Of a DNA stretch of 64,000 nucleotides, positions 46,709-59,000 are shown piece after piece. Source of the DNA: Viscum album (taxonomy: Eukaryota; Streptophyta; Magnoliopsida; Santalales; Viscaceae). Numbering within the stretch: the stretch's first letter is position 1; the number at the start of each line of letters is the position of its first letter. The notes beneath the pieces are model-generated. The model ran no database searches. It was given only the letters and a program-made list of their open reading frames with translations, and had not been told where the DNA came from. The translations under genes were made by a program, and so were the position numbers. The stretch is from positions 682,001 through 746,000 of the forward strand of contig CAUJRU010000139.1 in the NCBI GenBank assembly GCA_963277665.1, given 5' to 3'.

Positions 46709-48639
46709 ACTCCTGATGATGCCTCAAACCCTATGGGGTTTTCCTGCTAGATAGGGGATCACCTCCCATGGATAAGCGGTCACAACGATACCAAGAACCC
46801 GATCTAGAGAAGCAAAGCTAGAGGATCCTATCCCAGACTCACCGGAGGGATGCCACAACTCTATCTAAATTCATCCTATCGAGGGGATCACAAACCTGTA
46901 CTGGGGTTGTAATACCACACGAACCATCATAGGAAAAAAACAAGGGAGTTCACACAATCCTTACCAGTCCAAAAGTCGCTAACCCAAGTGACCCACAACA
47001 TCACCACACTACACACCTCTTAGGCCCATACCGAGGCCACCATTGCATTCTACATAGAAAAACATGCAGGATATGCTATTTACTCACCCGAACAGACAAC
47101 TAGTTAAAAAGGTACTATTCACCATATAAAGTTTGAGATGGGCCCAGACCTCGATTACAGAACTCATCAATAGGATCACACTATTTCAATCCCCTCGAAA
47201 AAACACATGAGATTGACTACTCATTTGTCCAAAACGGACACCAGATGACAAAAAGTCATGTTTCTCCGTAAACACCCAAACATGGCCTCGTGGGACCCGC
47301 AAACTGATCTCGGTCCCATAACCCAAAATCTATCTTGAAATGTCCACTTTACCATCAATATCATAATTCCACTAATGGCGTGTCAATCAGACACTCCGTG
47401 CAGAAGTTATGGCGGGTCGAAGCTAAATAATAATAAAATATTTTTTTTCATCATTTCATGGCCCTAGGCCACAAAACCAACTCATAAAATTCCCTAAACA
47501 TTTTCAAAGGGTTCATCGAAAAAAAATTATCATTTCACCATAAGCGTCTCATAAATCGTACTTCCGGTTTGCGAGTTACGGGGTTTTAAAGAACCCCCGG
47601 AAAAAATCCGGTCGGACCACCGCTGGGTCGCCAGAAACCCCCACCGCCACCTGACCGGACCGCCGTGCCACCCAAGCCAGAGCTGCCGCACCACCTCTCA
47701 CCCCACTAGACTCCACCATGCTCCAGTACTCCATCACCATATTCCGCCATTGTTGTTGTTGGAATTCAGCAACACCGACATAAAACATCTACGGACCACC
47801 TGGAGCACCCCGGTGCTCCAAATTCAGATCTGAAACTTCTTTTGGAAAGATCGAGATCCAAATTACACAACCTTTATGATGATTGAAAGAAAAAATGCAT
47901 AAATAGGATCTGGTATTTTAAAACTCAAACCACCGACCTCTCGGGTGAAACATGGAAGCTTCGAGCCTGGATCTACGCTTCAGCTCTGCTGTTGCACAAT
48001 ATGGGAGTATTCGTCGTTAAGATCAGAGCCCGTTGGTGCTTCATTTTCTTGATTTGAAGTTCATTGGTGAAGAGAAAGAGAAGGGAGATTATAAGGTTCC
48101 TCCTCTGCATACCAACATGAGAGGTGGGGTGGATTGATTTTTATTTAATTTTAATTAATTAATTAATCAATTAAACCACCGCTTAACACCCCCAACCAAA
48201 ACTCCTGACACGGACAACATAATGTCTCACCTAGGGTAAACACAGTGGTTCGGACTCAACTATAGTCTCAGAATTTTGATCTGAGACTCCGTTCAAAAGT
48301 TATTTGAGCTAATGTCAATAAATAAATTTATTTATTTATTTACCAAAATTACATTGGTCACCTTTTTCTACAGCAGGCCCGCACCTGCAAAGGTTATACC
48401 CCTCCTATGGTAAACGACATGCTCCGAACGCAACTGTGAACTCATATTTATGATCTAATCTACTGTTTAATAGATAACCCATATCCTCCATGTGCATAGT
48501 ATAAAAATACTTAATATTTTTTATAAAATTAATTTTGTGCACACTGAGCCTTAGAATCGCATGTCGACTTCCTGCCTAGCTCTAGAATCATTTGTAGAAA
48601 TATTACAAAGCCTGAAAGGGTAAAACCTAAGTCTCTATA
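46709..48639 (-). repeat. 3' LTR of chromovirus 2, proximal piece
   Basis: It matches 62754-64000 as far as the window allows. It includes a GC-rich islet (47580-47800), also present at 63640-63860, in otherwise AT-rich sequence. On the minus strand the LTR starts TATAGAGACTTAGG at 48639, the same place and type as TGTAAAGA in chromovirus 1. Confidence 0.88.
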
Positions 48640-48655
48640 TCCTCCACACCTTTGA
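48640..48655 (-). promoter_or_regulatory. Polypurine tract of chromovirus 2
   Basis: On the minus strand CAAAGGTGTGGAGGA directly precedes the 3' LTR. It resembles the tract of chromovirus 1. Confidence 0.75.
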
Positions 48656-48984
48656 AATTTTCATCCCTAAAAATATATAACCATGAGGTAAATAAATTTA
48701 ACTCTGAACTAGGTTTCCTACACCATTGAGTTCACCAATACCGCAACAAGCCACCAAGGGTTCTCATGTTGCCAACTAACACACATCTAGGGAACCCAAG
48801 GCCTTTCAAAAAAAAACTCCCCAACACACAACCCTACCCCGAAAAAAGGGGTAAGGATTCATATTCCTCATACATTTGAAGCACGTCAAACAAAACCATT
48901 ACAGAGCCTTACCAATGCCCTGAACGAACCATGAGCAAGCAAAGAAACGGTAAGAGTACCACCTAACAGTGTCTAGAAAAACTA
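48656..48984 (-). other. Short 3' non-coding stretch of chromovirus 2
   Basis: The first bases after the tract (CATCCC..A..AA) resemble the same place in chromovirus 1 (33810 on). No pol motif is seen on either strand. Confidence 0.6.
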
Positions 48985-50260
48985 CTGTAGAAGGCAGAAA
49001 GGACATGGAGTGTACCTCTATCCATCCACGGAGCCTCTAGTTCAACAACCTCTAATGATTCCAGTTGTCCTCGCCCTCATCCTCCAGCTCCCTAAGCTCA
49101 GTGTGGACCACCTAGGGGTGGTGTTGGTGGAAACTCATACCGCCTTCCACCTCCTGTTGTTGCACCAACTCTGTCACCACGTCCACCACCCTGTGAACCT
49201 CCATACTCAAGAAGCTGCCTCTGCTGAGGTTTCATGTCGATTGGCTCCCTCTCAACTGCACGGCGGGTCGGATAATCTCTAGTAAGATGTCATCAGCTAT
49301 CACAAGCGTAACACCACCTCTCCTACGGTAGACCAAAATCAGCATGAGATCCCTGAGATCTATGAGCCTCAGATCCTAGGTCCCAGGGTCGCCTCCTAAA
49401 ATGTCATTCACATCTAGAACCCTGTACCTACCATCAGCTACCAGCTACCAAACCAGCTGTAAAGATCGCAGCTCCCGCGTGCCCATCACTGACGGTCAGA
49501 GTCTACTTATCCAGAAAGCTCTCTACCACCAAGTCTCGCTCTAGCACTCCAGTATAGGTGGGCAGACATAGGGAAACCACACCTACCAGAATGTCTCTGA
49601 GTAGGCCATACTCAAAGGTCTGATCCCTAAAGAACAGGTCTCGATCCATATCTAGAGAGTAGAAGGACAGGTCTATAAACCTCATTTGAGTTCTATGACA
49701 CAGTCATGCCCTCCTTCCAAAGCTGCAAAATCTCCTGGATCCTCACTGACCTCAGTGTCCCCAGATAGAAATATTCCCTAAAGAGCTACTCAAACTCTAT
49801 CCACAAGAGCATATCCTTATTGTTGGATTGCATCACCAGACTCCACCATCGCCCGGCTGAACCATGCAGAAGGTTCACTGGTAGAACCACCATTTCATAT
49901 TGAGGTGTCCTCACCAGGCAGAAAACTCAGGTGACTGCTTCGAGCCAGTCATCAGCTGCCTGGGGTTCTGGATCACCCTGGTACCACAGATGTAACTGCC
50001 TCTGGAACTCAATCAGTGCACTCAGCATGCGCACATCCTCATCCTTCACTACTGAAACAACCAACTGCTCGATAGGTGGTGGCTCAACTGACGGAACACC
50101 TAGAGGTACGACATTAAAACCTTACCCTATTCCAAAGCCTCTACTAGGGGTGGTTCGTCACTACAATCTTGATGCAGAACCCTCACTAGCTGTCGTCGTG
50201 GAGTCAGACTGAAATGCAATCAAGAGACACCATGTTCAAAGAGTATATCTAGGGATCCGA
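48985..50260 (-). pseudogene. gag: gag of chromovirus 2 (broken)
   Basis: Minus-strand translation shows EPPPIEQLVVSVVKDEDVRM, then LIEFQRQLHLWYQGDPEPQA and DDWLEAVT, the counterpart of RPPRFRGEMDPQVAKDWLEA in chromovirus 1. Capsid pieces follow through about 49500. A zinc-knuckle remnant CYACDS with two stops, then RDYPT, lies near 49312-49265. A Gly/Pro/Thr-rich tail ends near 49000. At least five frame changes or stops break it. Confidence 0.8.
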
Positions 50261-50519
50261 CTCAAGAAGGATAAGAAAAACCCAAAACCCAATCCAATAT
50301 GATGCATGTACCATTATTTCTCTATGAACAATGTATTAATGTCCCAAGTCAAAAGGTAGGTTACAAGAGTCCTGGTGAATGGATCGTCGGCCACTTCACC
50401 AACATTGGAGTCCCTAGCCTGAAAGTTGAACTCAAAACATCCTAACATTATCACGGTGCAACCCAAACCAAGATCACATCTATACCAACTATGCTCTGAG
50501 ATCCCATAGGTGGAACCTC

Positions 50520-50533
50520 CTTTGATACCATTT
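50520..50533 (-). promoter_or_regulatory. Primer-binding site of chromovirus 2
   Basis: On the minus strand AAATGGTATCAAAG follows the LTR, close to the initiator-tRNA-Met site. Confidence 0.85.
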
Positions 50534-51441
50534 TGTTATGACCTAACCTAATGGAGCTCAAGCCAGGACTCCCCAAGCCTACCTTCAATAGGTCAAAGGC
50601 TGGCGACTAGCGCTGATTAGGCTATCACACACATGGAAGGAATTAGCCTAAAGTACCTATACACACGCACCTACATACACCTCCATGAAATAGTGCAGAG
50701 ATATATATATAAACTGAAATGAAATTCATTCATACATCTAACCCACAACCAGAGTACAACAAAAGTACAAAAGGGAAAAATACATGGCCCACCAAAAGAA
50801 ACTGCAAAAGCATCCAACCTTCTCAGAAGGTGGGGATTGTTGTCAAAAGCACCCGCCAGAAATCTCCTTATCAGAGCTCCGGTAAACACCTCGATCGGTC
50901 AATCTCACTGAGCTCTGCATGCTCTGGGTCCTCATGGGACTCTGTCAAAAGGCATGCGGTCTTCATAATACACAAAACATGTGCAGGCAAAGATCGTGCA
51001 GGGGTGAATATAACGATACTCAGTAGGTTCCCCAGAAACCCCAAAAGAAAAAGGAGCAACTGAAAGGCATCAGTCTGCTCATCCCCGCCAGAGGGAACCT
51101 GAATAAGAGAGAAACTCTATCTTGAGACCATACTTATCTAAACTCAACTATACAGTACAAATAGGTATATTCCCATACATATACCAAGAACATCTAGATG
51201 TACTTTTATTAGGAACAAAACATCATGAGGTTCCGAACTCATCGCCAATGTCAGATTCTATACGAGGTCCCAAGGCAACACATAACCAAGATAACACACT
51301 CGTCAAGATCTATCATCCTTGATGTCACTTTTCCATGATATACACACCATCGTATATTATCATTAAGGATGTCACACTGAGACTCAGTGGAAACACCAAA
51401 CTCCTTAGATAGGGGATCACTCCTAGGGTCTACTAGGGGAT
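50534..51441 (-). repeat. 5' LTR of chromovirus 2, distal piece
   Basis: 908 bp matching 43573-44480 in equal length. It is cut by the Athila/Tat-type element. Confidence 0.9.
51437..51441. repeat. Left target-site duplication of the Athila/Tat-type element
   Basis: GGGAT, identical to 62454-62458. The undisturbed site at 44470-44485 reads CTAGGGGATACAAG. Confidence 0.92.
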
Positions 51442-52251
51442 TGATTAGTCACTTAAAGTGGATAATATTCATTGTTAAGATCTTAATATTAATTTTTTTA
51501 AATGTTCATAAACATCAATTTTATTCCAATTCAGAAATTGAACTTAATTTCCCATCATTGTGCAATTCATGCTTAAAGTGTCAATTTGGGACCACTCAAT
51601 AATTTTCTTGTGTAAATTACAATATTCATCATTTAAATTTCATATTTTGGTATATGATCCATAACTTTGTTTTTAACATTTATTCTTTTAGGTCTGATGG
51701 ATGAATCACAAGTGAAGATGGAGATTTTTGCACCTGAAGGCAGAAACATGCTGGAAAAAGCATAATGGGCCTAAGGCCCATCAAAAAAATGTGGGGCCCA
51801 CAAACAAAGCCCAATGAAGCTCAAATTTATACAGTAGAAAGATAAAAATATTAGTATCATTTTATTCAACTGTTTCCAAAGCTAATTCTGATGTTTTCAT
51901 GATGATAAAGGGATCTGAAGTTGAGATTTTAATGTTGGACCCGACATTAATGCACAGAAATCCGTCCCACTATTTCTACCATAACATCCAAACTACTAAG
52001 TTAAATTTCCTGAAATTTTTAAATCTCATAGAGGACAGATGTATGAAGATATTTCTCTTCTACAACCGCTCCGTATTCGGCATTATTCAATTACAAATTC
52101 ACACGTCAATATGGTGGACGAATCTGGACAGTTTTCCGGGTCAAATTCGAAACGTCAATTTCCTTTTGATTATTCACCCTCCTTTTGACTCTATTAATTG
52201 TTGTCGGGTGAATTAATTGTTGGGGTATGAACCTAAGACTCCTAATATTCA

Positions 52252-52260
52252 TATATAAGG
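52252..52260 (+). promoter_or_regulatory. TATA box in 5' LTR
   Basis: TATATAAGG, followed by GAGATAGTGG. The 3' LTR keeps it at 61509-61517. Confidence 0.65.
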
Positions 52261-52495
52261 AGATAGTGGTGAAGGGAATAGGGGTGGATATTTTTTCTTA
52301 TCATCTTTTGTTGCTTGTTTCATTGTAAGTTTATGCTTCCAAATTTCCTTTGTAATGTTTTCCATTTCCATGCAACTTTCTTTTTTGTATCTTTATGTTA
52401 TTAATCAACTTATATCTCTTCTATATATTCAATTTAATTTATTAAAACTTTATTATCACAAAGTACAGTGATATCTATGTGTTTTTGTGAATTAG

Positions 52496-52513
52496 TTCAC
52501 ACATAGGTGTGAA
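52496..52513. repeat. Palindrome in 5' LTR of the Athila/Tat-type element
   Basis: TTCACACATAGGTGTGAA, with 7-bp arms and a 4-bp loop. It is kept unchanged at 61753-61770. Confidence 0.75.
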
Positions 52514-53199
52514 TTTCATTCACACACACTGAGGAGTGCTCGTTATTTCCGCGGTTTTTATTTCTTCAATCCAATTATTGTTAGACATCTTCCGCACACC
52601 ATTAAGAGTATACCATAAATGGATGGCTAACCCTTTAATGGGTTGATCTTAGGAGGATGAAAAGGCTGGATTGAATGTTATTTTATGAACGAATTGTTGT
52701 TAATTGGATAATTAATTTAAGACATCTATTCTTCAGTTATTTCTACTCTTTATCTTTATTGTGTTTGAGAAAACTAAATTCAATTACTAAATGACCATAT
52801 ACCTTGGAGAGATCATGAATTTGGTTCTCTAAGTGTATAGGGGATTATTAATTGTGTTTAGTAAGCACCAATCCAGAAAATGATGAATGTAGTGTTATTT
52901 TTGAATAATGGATTCATCAAGAATTAATAAAACCAAAATTTTCTAAAGAAGTAAAATTCATTCAACCCACCCTAAGCATAATCCTAAGATCAACCCATTT
53001 TCTTTGAATTGAATTCAATTAGGTTTCTTAGTGTTTTTAAAACCATCCAAAATCAAAACCAAAGTTGGCTACTTCATAACCCATCCTTCACCAAATCATA
53101 GCGTCTCAGGGCTACTTCTTCAGTCCTTGTGGACTCGACCCCTACATGTAATACATCGACCGGTTTTACCAGTAGGGTAAATTTTGGCGCAGACAAATT

Positions 53200-53217
53200 T
53201 TTGCGCCGTTGTCGGGG
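53200..53217 (+). promoter_or_regulatory. Primer-binding site, tRNA-Asp type
   Basis: TTGCGCCGTTGTCGGGGA follows the LTR closely. The usual Athila/Tat site is TGGCGCCGTTGCCGGGGA; here one G is missing and one C has become T. Confidence 0.88.
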
Positions 53218-53469
53218 ACCAAGTAAGTTCCTTAGACCAAAAACCTTCTTTTCTTACCCCCATTCTTCTATTCTCATTCCAATTCTCTTATCTTTTCCCT
53301 TTCTCGCTTTTTTTTCTTTTGGCGGATGTCCGCCTACACCCGCGATAACTCAAACAGATTAGTTAGGGTGGATAATCCTAGGGCTGGGGAGTCAAGCACT
53401 TAAAGAGATCTATTTTCTTTAGATACAAATCTTCTTAATACTCCAAATTATGAAATTGAGTTCGATATA

Positions 53470-54738
53470 ATGGAGAATCTCCCACAAAACCAAATCATAA
53501 ACCGGGGAGGGAACCAAAATAACGGGCAAGACCCTAACTTTGGAATTGTTGTAGAGCCGACCATGAATAACTACCTCACACCAAGTTGGACCAATGAACC
53601 CTCATGCATTAGGCATGATAACATAGGATATGCCCAATATGTTTTCAAACCCCATTTCCTAAACCACCTTCCAACCTTTCATGGGATGGAGTCTGAGATG
53701 CCTTACCGTCATGTTAAAGAATTTAATGACATTTTCGAAACCATGTGCCCACCAAATCAAATTGAATATGATAAAATGAGACCTTTTCCTTTTTCTCTTA
53801 AGGACCGAGCAAAGAATTGGTTAAACAATTTGATACCATCATCCATTCACTCTAGGGACCAACTTCAACGAGAATTTTATAATAAATACTTCCCCCATCA
53901 CAAAACAATTGCATTTAAAAAGAGCATACAAAACTTTTTTGAAAGAGAGGGAGAAACATTCTATGAAACATGGGAAAGGTTCAAGGACACATTAAACATG
54001 ATATCGCACCATAGTTTTTTAATCCCAGAACAAGTGAAAATTTTCTATGAAGGGTTGGGTCCCGGAAACAAACAATTCATTGATATGATGTGTAATGGAA
54101 CCTTCAAAATCAAAGCCCCAAATGATGCTTACGAGTATCTAGAAAATCTTGCTGAACAGAACCAAACATGGGTAACATCACCATACCATGAGAAGCCACC
54201 CAAATATGGTGGAATGTACAATCTTGGTGAAGAAGAAAACTTTAGAGAAAAACTTTCTGCACTCACGAGGAATGTTGAGGAGATTGATCTTAGTAAGGTC
54301 CACAAAACCCAAACTGTTGAGATTGTTTGTACAATTTCTGACAAGAATGACCACAAGACTGATAATTTCCCAACCATTCCTTCCATCAAGGATGTTATTT
54401 TAGGAGGACCAAAATAATAAGTTAATGAAATGAACTTTAAAAAGCCACAATTCACGAACACCTTCAATCCAAGGTATAATGACCATCCAAGCTTTCGTTG
54501 GAAGGACAATCAATAACCAACACAACAACATTGTATCAACCCATACCTTCAACAAAACATTCAACCTCATAATCAGTTCCAACCACAACCGGTCCAATTC
54601 CAACATCCTCATGTACAATATCAACAACCCATTCAACAACCTATCCAATAACCAAAGTATCCTCCGGGGATAAACCCACAAGCTCAAGCACCAACCCAAA
54701 TTGTTCCACAAATCCTACTAGAAAAACTGTGCAAACAA
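53470..54738 (+). pseudogene. gag: gag of the Athila/Tat-type element
   Basis: The ATG at 53470 opens 315 uninterrupted codons, a near-intact capsid. It shows LPTFHGMESEMPYRHVKEFN, RPFPFSLKDRAKNWLNNLIP, EFYNKYFPHHKT and GETFYETWERFKDTLNM, the Retrotrans_gag pattern. Two stops (54415, 54418) and two more (54514, 54649) in the Gln/Pro/Asn-rich tail break the frame, which otherwise runs straight into protease. No zinc knuckle is seen. Upstream, 53196-53469 is leader. Confidence 0.92.
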
Positions 54739-56067
54739 ATGGAAAAAATGAACTCAGAATTCTCATCCATTAAACAAGAACTTCAAACCATCAATACTGT
54801 AAAGGCACCCATGCCCACACATTCCATTCCACAACAAACATCAAGGGGAGAGATAAGTTTCACTCCAATAACTCATGAACAACTAAAGGCCGTGACAGTT
54901 TTAAGAAGTGGGAAATCAATTGAAAAACCTAAACAAATAAGTCATAAACCATGTGAAGCTTCAAACTCTAATGAAAATTCAAATGAACCACAAGCTCAAA
55001 CTGAAGAAACTGATAAAAATGTGAAATAAACAACACTTCAACAAACAACTCCACAACCTGCACCATTTCCTCAATGCATGAGGGGGAAAACCAAGCCTAA
55101 ATTGAGTGAAAAATTGAGGGAAATATTCTCACAAGTCAAGTTGAACATTCCCATTCTCGATGCCATCCAAACCATACCTTCCTACTCAAATTACCTTAAT
55201 GACTTGTGCACTTTTAAAAGAAAATTTTCACATAAAAACCAAGTCCTTTTGGCTACTAATGTGAGTACCACCATTCAAGAGACCATTCCTCCTAAGTTGA
55301 AAGACCTAGGATTCCCTTACATAAATGTTGAACTAGGAGAGAACAAAGTTGTCAAAGCCTTGTGTGATCTAGGTTCTAGCATGAACCTCATTCCATATGC
55401 CATGTATTGTCAGTTAGTGCTTGAATAACTCCAACCCACATTTGTCACTCTTCAACATGCTGATCGTAGTGTTCGAGTTCCAAAGGGGATCTTAAAAGCT
55501 GTTTTGGTGAAAGTTGAAAATTTCATTTACCCATCTGACTTCATTTTTCTAGACAATCACCCAAGCTTATGTCCTACGGAGAAAACCCCAATCATCCTTG
55601 GTTGTCCCTTCCTTGCAATAATCAACTCTGTTATCCGAGTCCGAAATTGGAACATGACCATCACCTTTGGAAACATGAGTCTAGACTTGAACATATACAA
55701 TGAAAACTCTCAAATTGGGGATGGTGAAGAGATCCATGAGGTCAATTGGATTGGTAGTGTTGATAATGAACTAAATGAACATCAAGTAATTACCGAAGGA
55801 TGGTTAAGTCAAGAAGAGATTGATTTTCTTTATTCACATGAGGTAAATTTGTATCCTTGGATTGAATCTATTTCAGAAATCTCTATTGATGAATTTCTAG
55901 AATCACCAATCAATGATACCATGGTTGAAATCAATAACATTGAGTCCATAGCCATTCATGACACTACTCTGGAAAATTTAGTGGATGAAAATTCTGCTCA
56001 CAAGGAACCAATTTTGTCATGAAATCTGAACAAAGAAACTAAGTTCAATACAAAGTCTCATCCTTTC
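54739..56067 (+). pseudogene. pol: Protease region of the Athila/Tat-type element
   Basis: Same frame as gag. Open parts are 54739-55029 (ends LRSGKSIEKP, a usual Athila/Tat linker motif), 55078-55428 and 55504-56022. The protease core reads VKALCDLGSSMNLIPYAMY with the active Asp at 55366-55368. The second half has PIILGCPFLAIINSVIRVRN. An acidic stretch (55700-56020) links it to RT. Stops are at 55027, 55426 and 56020. Confidence 0.9.
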
Positions 56068-57060
56068 TTGGAAATTCATGACCAATCTGTTCTTGAATTT
56101 AAAGTCTTACCTTCATCACTAAAGTATGCGTTCATAGGGGACAATCAATCCTTTCATGTTGTCATTTCTTCCACTCTTGAAGCTGATCATGAGAGGATGC
56201 TTCTAGATGCCCTTAAGAGACATAAGAAAGCCATTGGATGGACCCTATCTGATATTCCTAGGATTAGCCCACTTATCGGGACTCATAGAATTATTCTTGA
56301 ATCCGAGCCAAAGCCATGTCATCAACCTCAAAGGCGACTCAATCCTAATCTCATGGAAGTAGTGAGAAAAGAACTTTTGAAATTGTTAAAAGCTGGTATC
56401 ATCTTTCCTATAGCTGAGAGTGAGTGGGTTAGCCTAATCCACGTGGTTCCAAAAAAGGCTGGAATCTCAGTAATAACCAACAAGGATGAAGAGATGCTTA
56501 TAACAAGGGCCAGTAGTGGATGGAGAGTTTGTATTGACTATAGGAAGATCAACTCTTGTACCAAGAAAGACCATTTCCCCTTACCCATTATTGATCAAGT
56601 CCTCGAGCGAGTGGCGGGTCATCAATTCTATTTCTTCCTAGATGGATTCTCTAGGTATAATAAAATCGAAGTCTCCTTAGAGGATCAAGGAAAAACAACC
56701 TTCACTTGTCCATTCGGCACTTTTTCCTTCAAGCGCATGCCCTTTGGGTTATGTAATGCCCCTGGTACCTTCCAGCGGTGCATGATGGGAATATTCTCGG
56801 ATATGGTGGGGGATTTTTTAGAGGTCTTCATGGATGACTTCTCCATCTTTGGGGATACTTTTGAGGGATGCCTTATAAATGTTGAAAAGGTTTTGTTAAG
56901 GTGCGAGGATAAGAATCTCATACTAAATTGGGAAAAATGCCATTTCATGGTAAGGGAAGGACTTGTTCTAGGTCATCTGGTATCTGGTAGAGGGATTGAA
57001 GTTGATAAAGCTAAGGTTGACATCATTCATCACCTTCCCTCTCCTAAAACTGTTAAGTAA
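56068..57060 (+). pseudogene. pol: Reverse transcriptase of the Athila/Tat-type element
   Basis: 330 open codons in the gag-pol frame. Motifs in order: HKKAIGWTLSDIPRISPLIG, EWVSLIHVVPKKAG, GWRVCIDYRKINSCTKKDHF, FFLDGFSRYNKIEV, KRMPFGLCNAPGTFQRCM, the catalytic FMDDFSIFG (56827-56853, both Asp kept), and GLVLGHLVSGRGIEVDKAK. The TAA at 57058-57060 cuts it just before VRSFLGHVGFYRRFI. It is the most intact enzyme domain in the window. Confidence 0.93.
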
Positions 57061-57615
57061 GTGAGGTCCTTCTTAGGACATGTTGGTTTTTATAGAAGGT
57101 TCATTAGAAATTTCAACTCTATTTCTCAACCACTTTGTTCTCTATTGGTAAAAGATGCTCCATTTTTATGGATAGAAAGCTGTGAGGAATAATTCTCTAC
57201 ACTCAAGTCAACTCTTATTTCTCCACCTATCATGCAGTATACAAATTGGAAACTTCCTTTAGAGCTCATGTGTGATGCAAGTGACTTCACTGTAGGAGCA
57301 GTCTTAGGACAACGGTGTGAGAAAACTACATGTGTCATTGCTTATGCAAGAAAATCATTAAATGATGCACAATTAAACTACACCACAACTGAGAAAGAGT
57401 TGCTTTCTATTGTCTTTTCCTTAGATAAATTCAGGTCTTATCTCTTAGGATCACCCATCATTGTCTTCACTGACCATTCATCCCTAAAATACCTTTTCTA
57501 AAAACAAGATTACAAAGCTGGATTGATTAGGTGGGTCATTCTTCATCAAGAGTTCGATTTAACCATTAAGGATTAAAATGGTGTTTAAAATATTGTAGAT
57601 GATCACCTCTCTAGG
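57061..57615 (+). pseudogene. pol: RNase H of the Athila/Tat-type element (broken)
   Basis: It follows RT in the same frame: VRSFLGHVGFYRRFI, then MCDASDFTVGAVLGQR (Asp kept), YTTTEKELLSIVFSLDKFRS and FTDHSSLKYLF. Stops are at 57190, 57499, 57574 and 57586. The section ends in [10 protein letters not shown], where related elements have ADHLSR. Confidence 0.9.
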
Positions 57616-59000
57616 ATGGAAATCAAAGACAACTCACACCAACTCTCTGTGTCTGATTCATTTCCCGATGAGCACCTCTATTCAGTGAGTGATTTCCCTT
57701 GGTATGATGACATAGAAAACCATTTGGTGACGAGTGACATTCCAAAATTCCTGGGGACCCAAGCTAAGAAAAAATTTCTTTCTGATGTCAAACACTATGT
57801 GTTTGATGATCCTTACCTCTTCAAGTTATGTCCTGATCAAATCATCAGGAGATGTATTCCCGAGTTTGAGCAAGAGTCCATTCTAAAATTTTGTCATGGA
57901 GAGGCATGTGGAGGCCTCTTTTCTACAGAGAAAACCACTGCAAAGGTCCTCCAAAGTGGTTTCTACTGGCCAAAACTCACTAAGGATACCTTCCAATTCT
58001 ATAAAAGCTATCCTCAGTGTCAGCAATTAGGATCCATTACCAAAAGGAATCAAATGCCCCTCACTCCCATTCTGGTCATTGAAATCATTGATTGTTGGGG
58101 AATTGATTTCATGGGACCCTTTCCAAACTCTAAGGGATACCTCTACATCCTGTTAGCTATTGATTATGTTTCAAAATGGGTTAAAGCCATTCCCACCAAT
58201 TCCAATGACCACCATGTTGTGATCCAATTTCTGAAAGAGCATATATTTTCTCAATTTGGAATTCCTAGGTCTATAATCAGTGATCGTGGAACCCATTTCT
58301 GCAACCGCCCATTCTCTTCACTCATGTCTAAGTATGGTATTACTCATAAAGTTTCCACTGCATACCATCCTCAAACCAACGGTCAAGATGCGTTGGAAAA
58401 TAGAGAAATTAAGCAAATTCTTGAAAAAACTGTCAATACCTCTAGGAAAGATTGGTCCGAGAAACTCTTAGATGCCCTTTGGGCATATCAAACTGCTTTC
58501 AAAACTATCCTAGGCATGTCACCGTATAGATTGGTTTATGGAAAATCATGCCATTTACCTGTTGAAATTCAGCATAAGGCCTTTTGGGCAATAAAAAAAT
58601 GAACTTTGACATTTATTTGGCTGAAACAAAAAGGAAATTAGATATTAATGAACTCGAGGAACTTAGGATGGAGGCTTATGAAAATTCAAGGATCAATAAA
58701 TCTAAAGTTCAAGCCTACCAATCTAGGAATCTCAAAGTCAAACACTTTGAACTGGGAAAATTTGTGCTCTTGTATAGTTCAAAACCTCATCTACACCCAG
58801 GAAATCTACGGTCCATATGGTCTGGTCCATACCTAGTGAATCATGTGTACCCTCATGGGGAAATAGAGATTCAGGATCCCACAAGTGGTCATGTCTTCAA
58901 AGTCAATGGTCATATGTTAAAACCATTCATTGAATCATTCAATAAACAAGAAACCAAGGAGGAGTTAACTGAGCCAACATATGAACCATTGAAAAATTGA
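57616..59000 (+). pseudogene. pol: Integrase of the Athila/Tat-type element
   Basis: Open for 328 codons (57616-58602). A zinc-finger region ([11 protein letters not shown] ... YKSYPQCQQ) has one expected Cys as Tyr. In the core the first Asp is in [10 protein letters not shown] and the second in [10 protein letters not shown]. The Glu position after GQ is Ala (GCG 58390-58392), so strand transfer is lost. A frameshift near 58590 moves the end of the protein to 58584-59000 (RNLKVKHFELGKFVLLYSSK, WSGPYLVNHVYPHGEIEI), the usual C-terminal domain. Confidence 0.92.

Larger units (their letters stand above)
51442..53195 (+). repeat. 5' LTR of the Athila/Tat-type element
   Basis: It starts TGATTAGTCAC and ends GCGCAGACA. 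It is about 90% like the 3' LTR by eye over the first 300 bases. Confidence 0.93.

Noticed and set aside
51899..52216. 105-codon open frame
   Set aside because: Inside the 5' LTR of the Athila/Tat-type element and not kept open in the 3' LTR.
54129..54711. Minus-strand open frames over gag
   Set aside because: Antisense shadow of an intact gag frame with clear capsid motifs.
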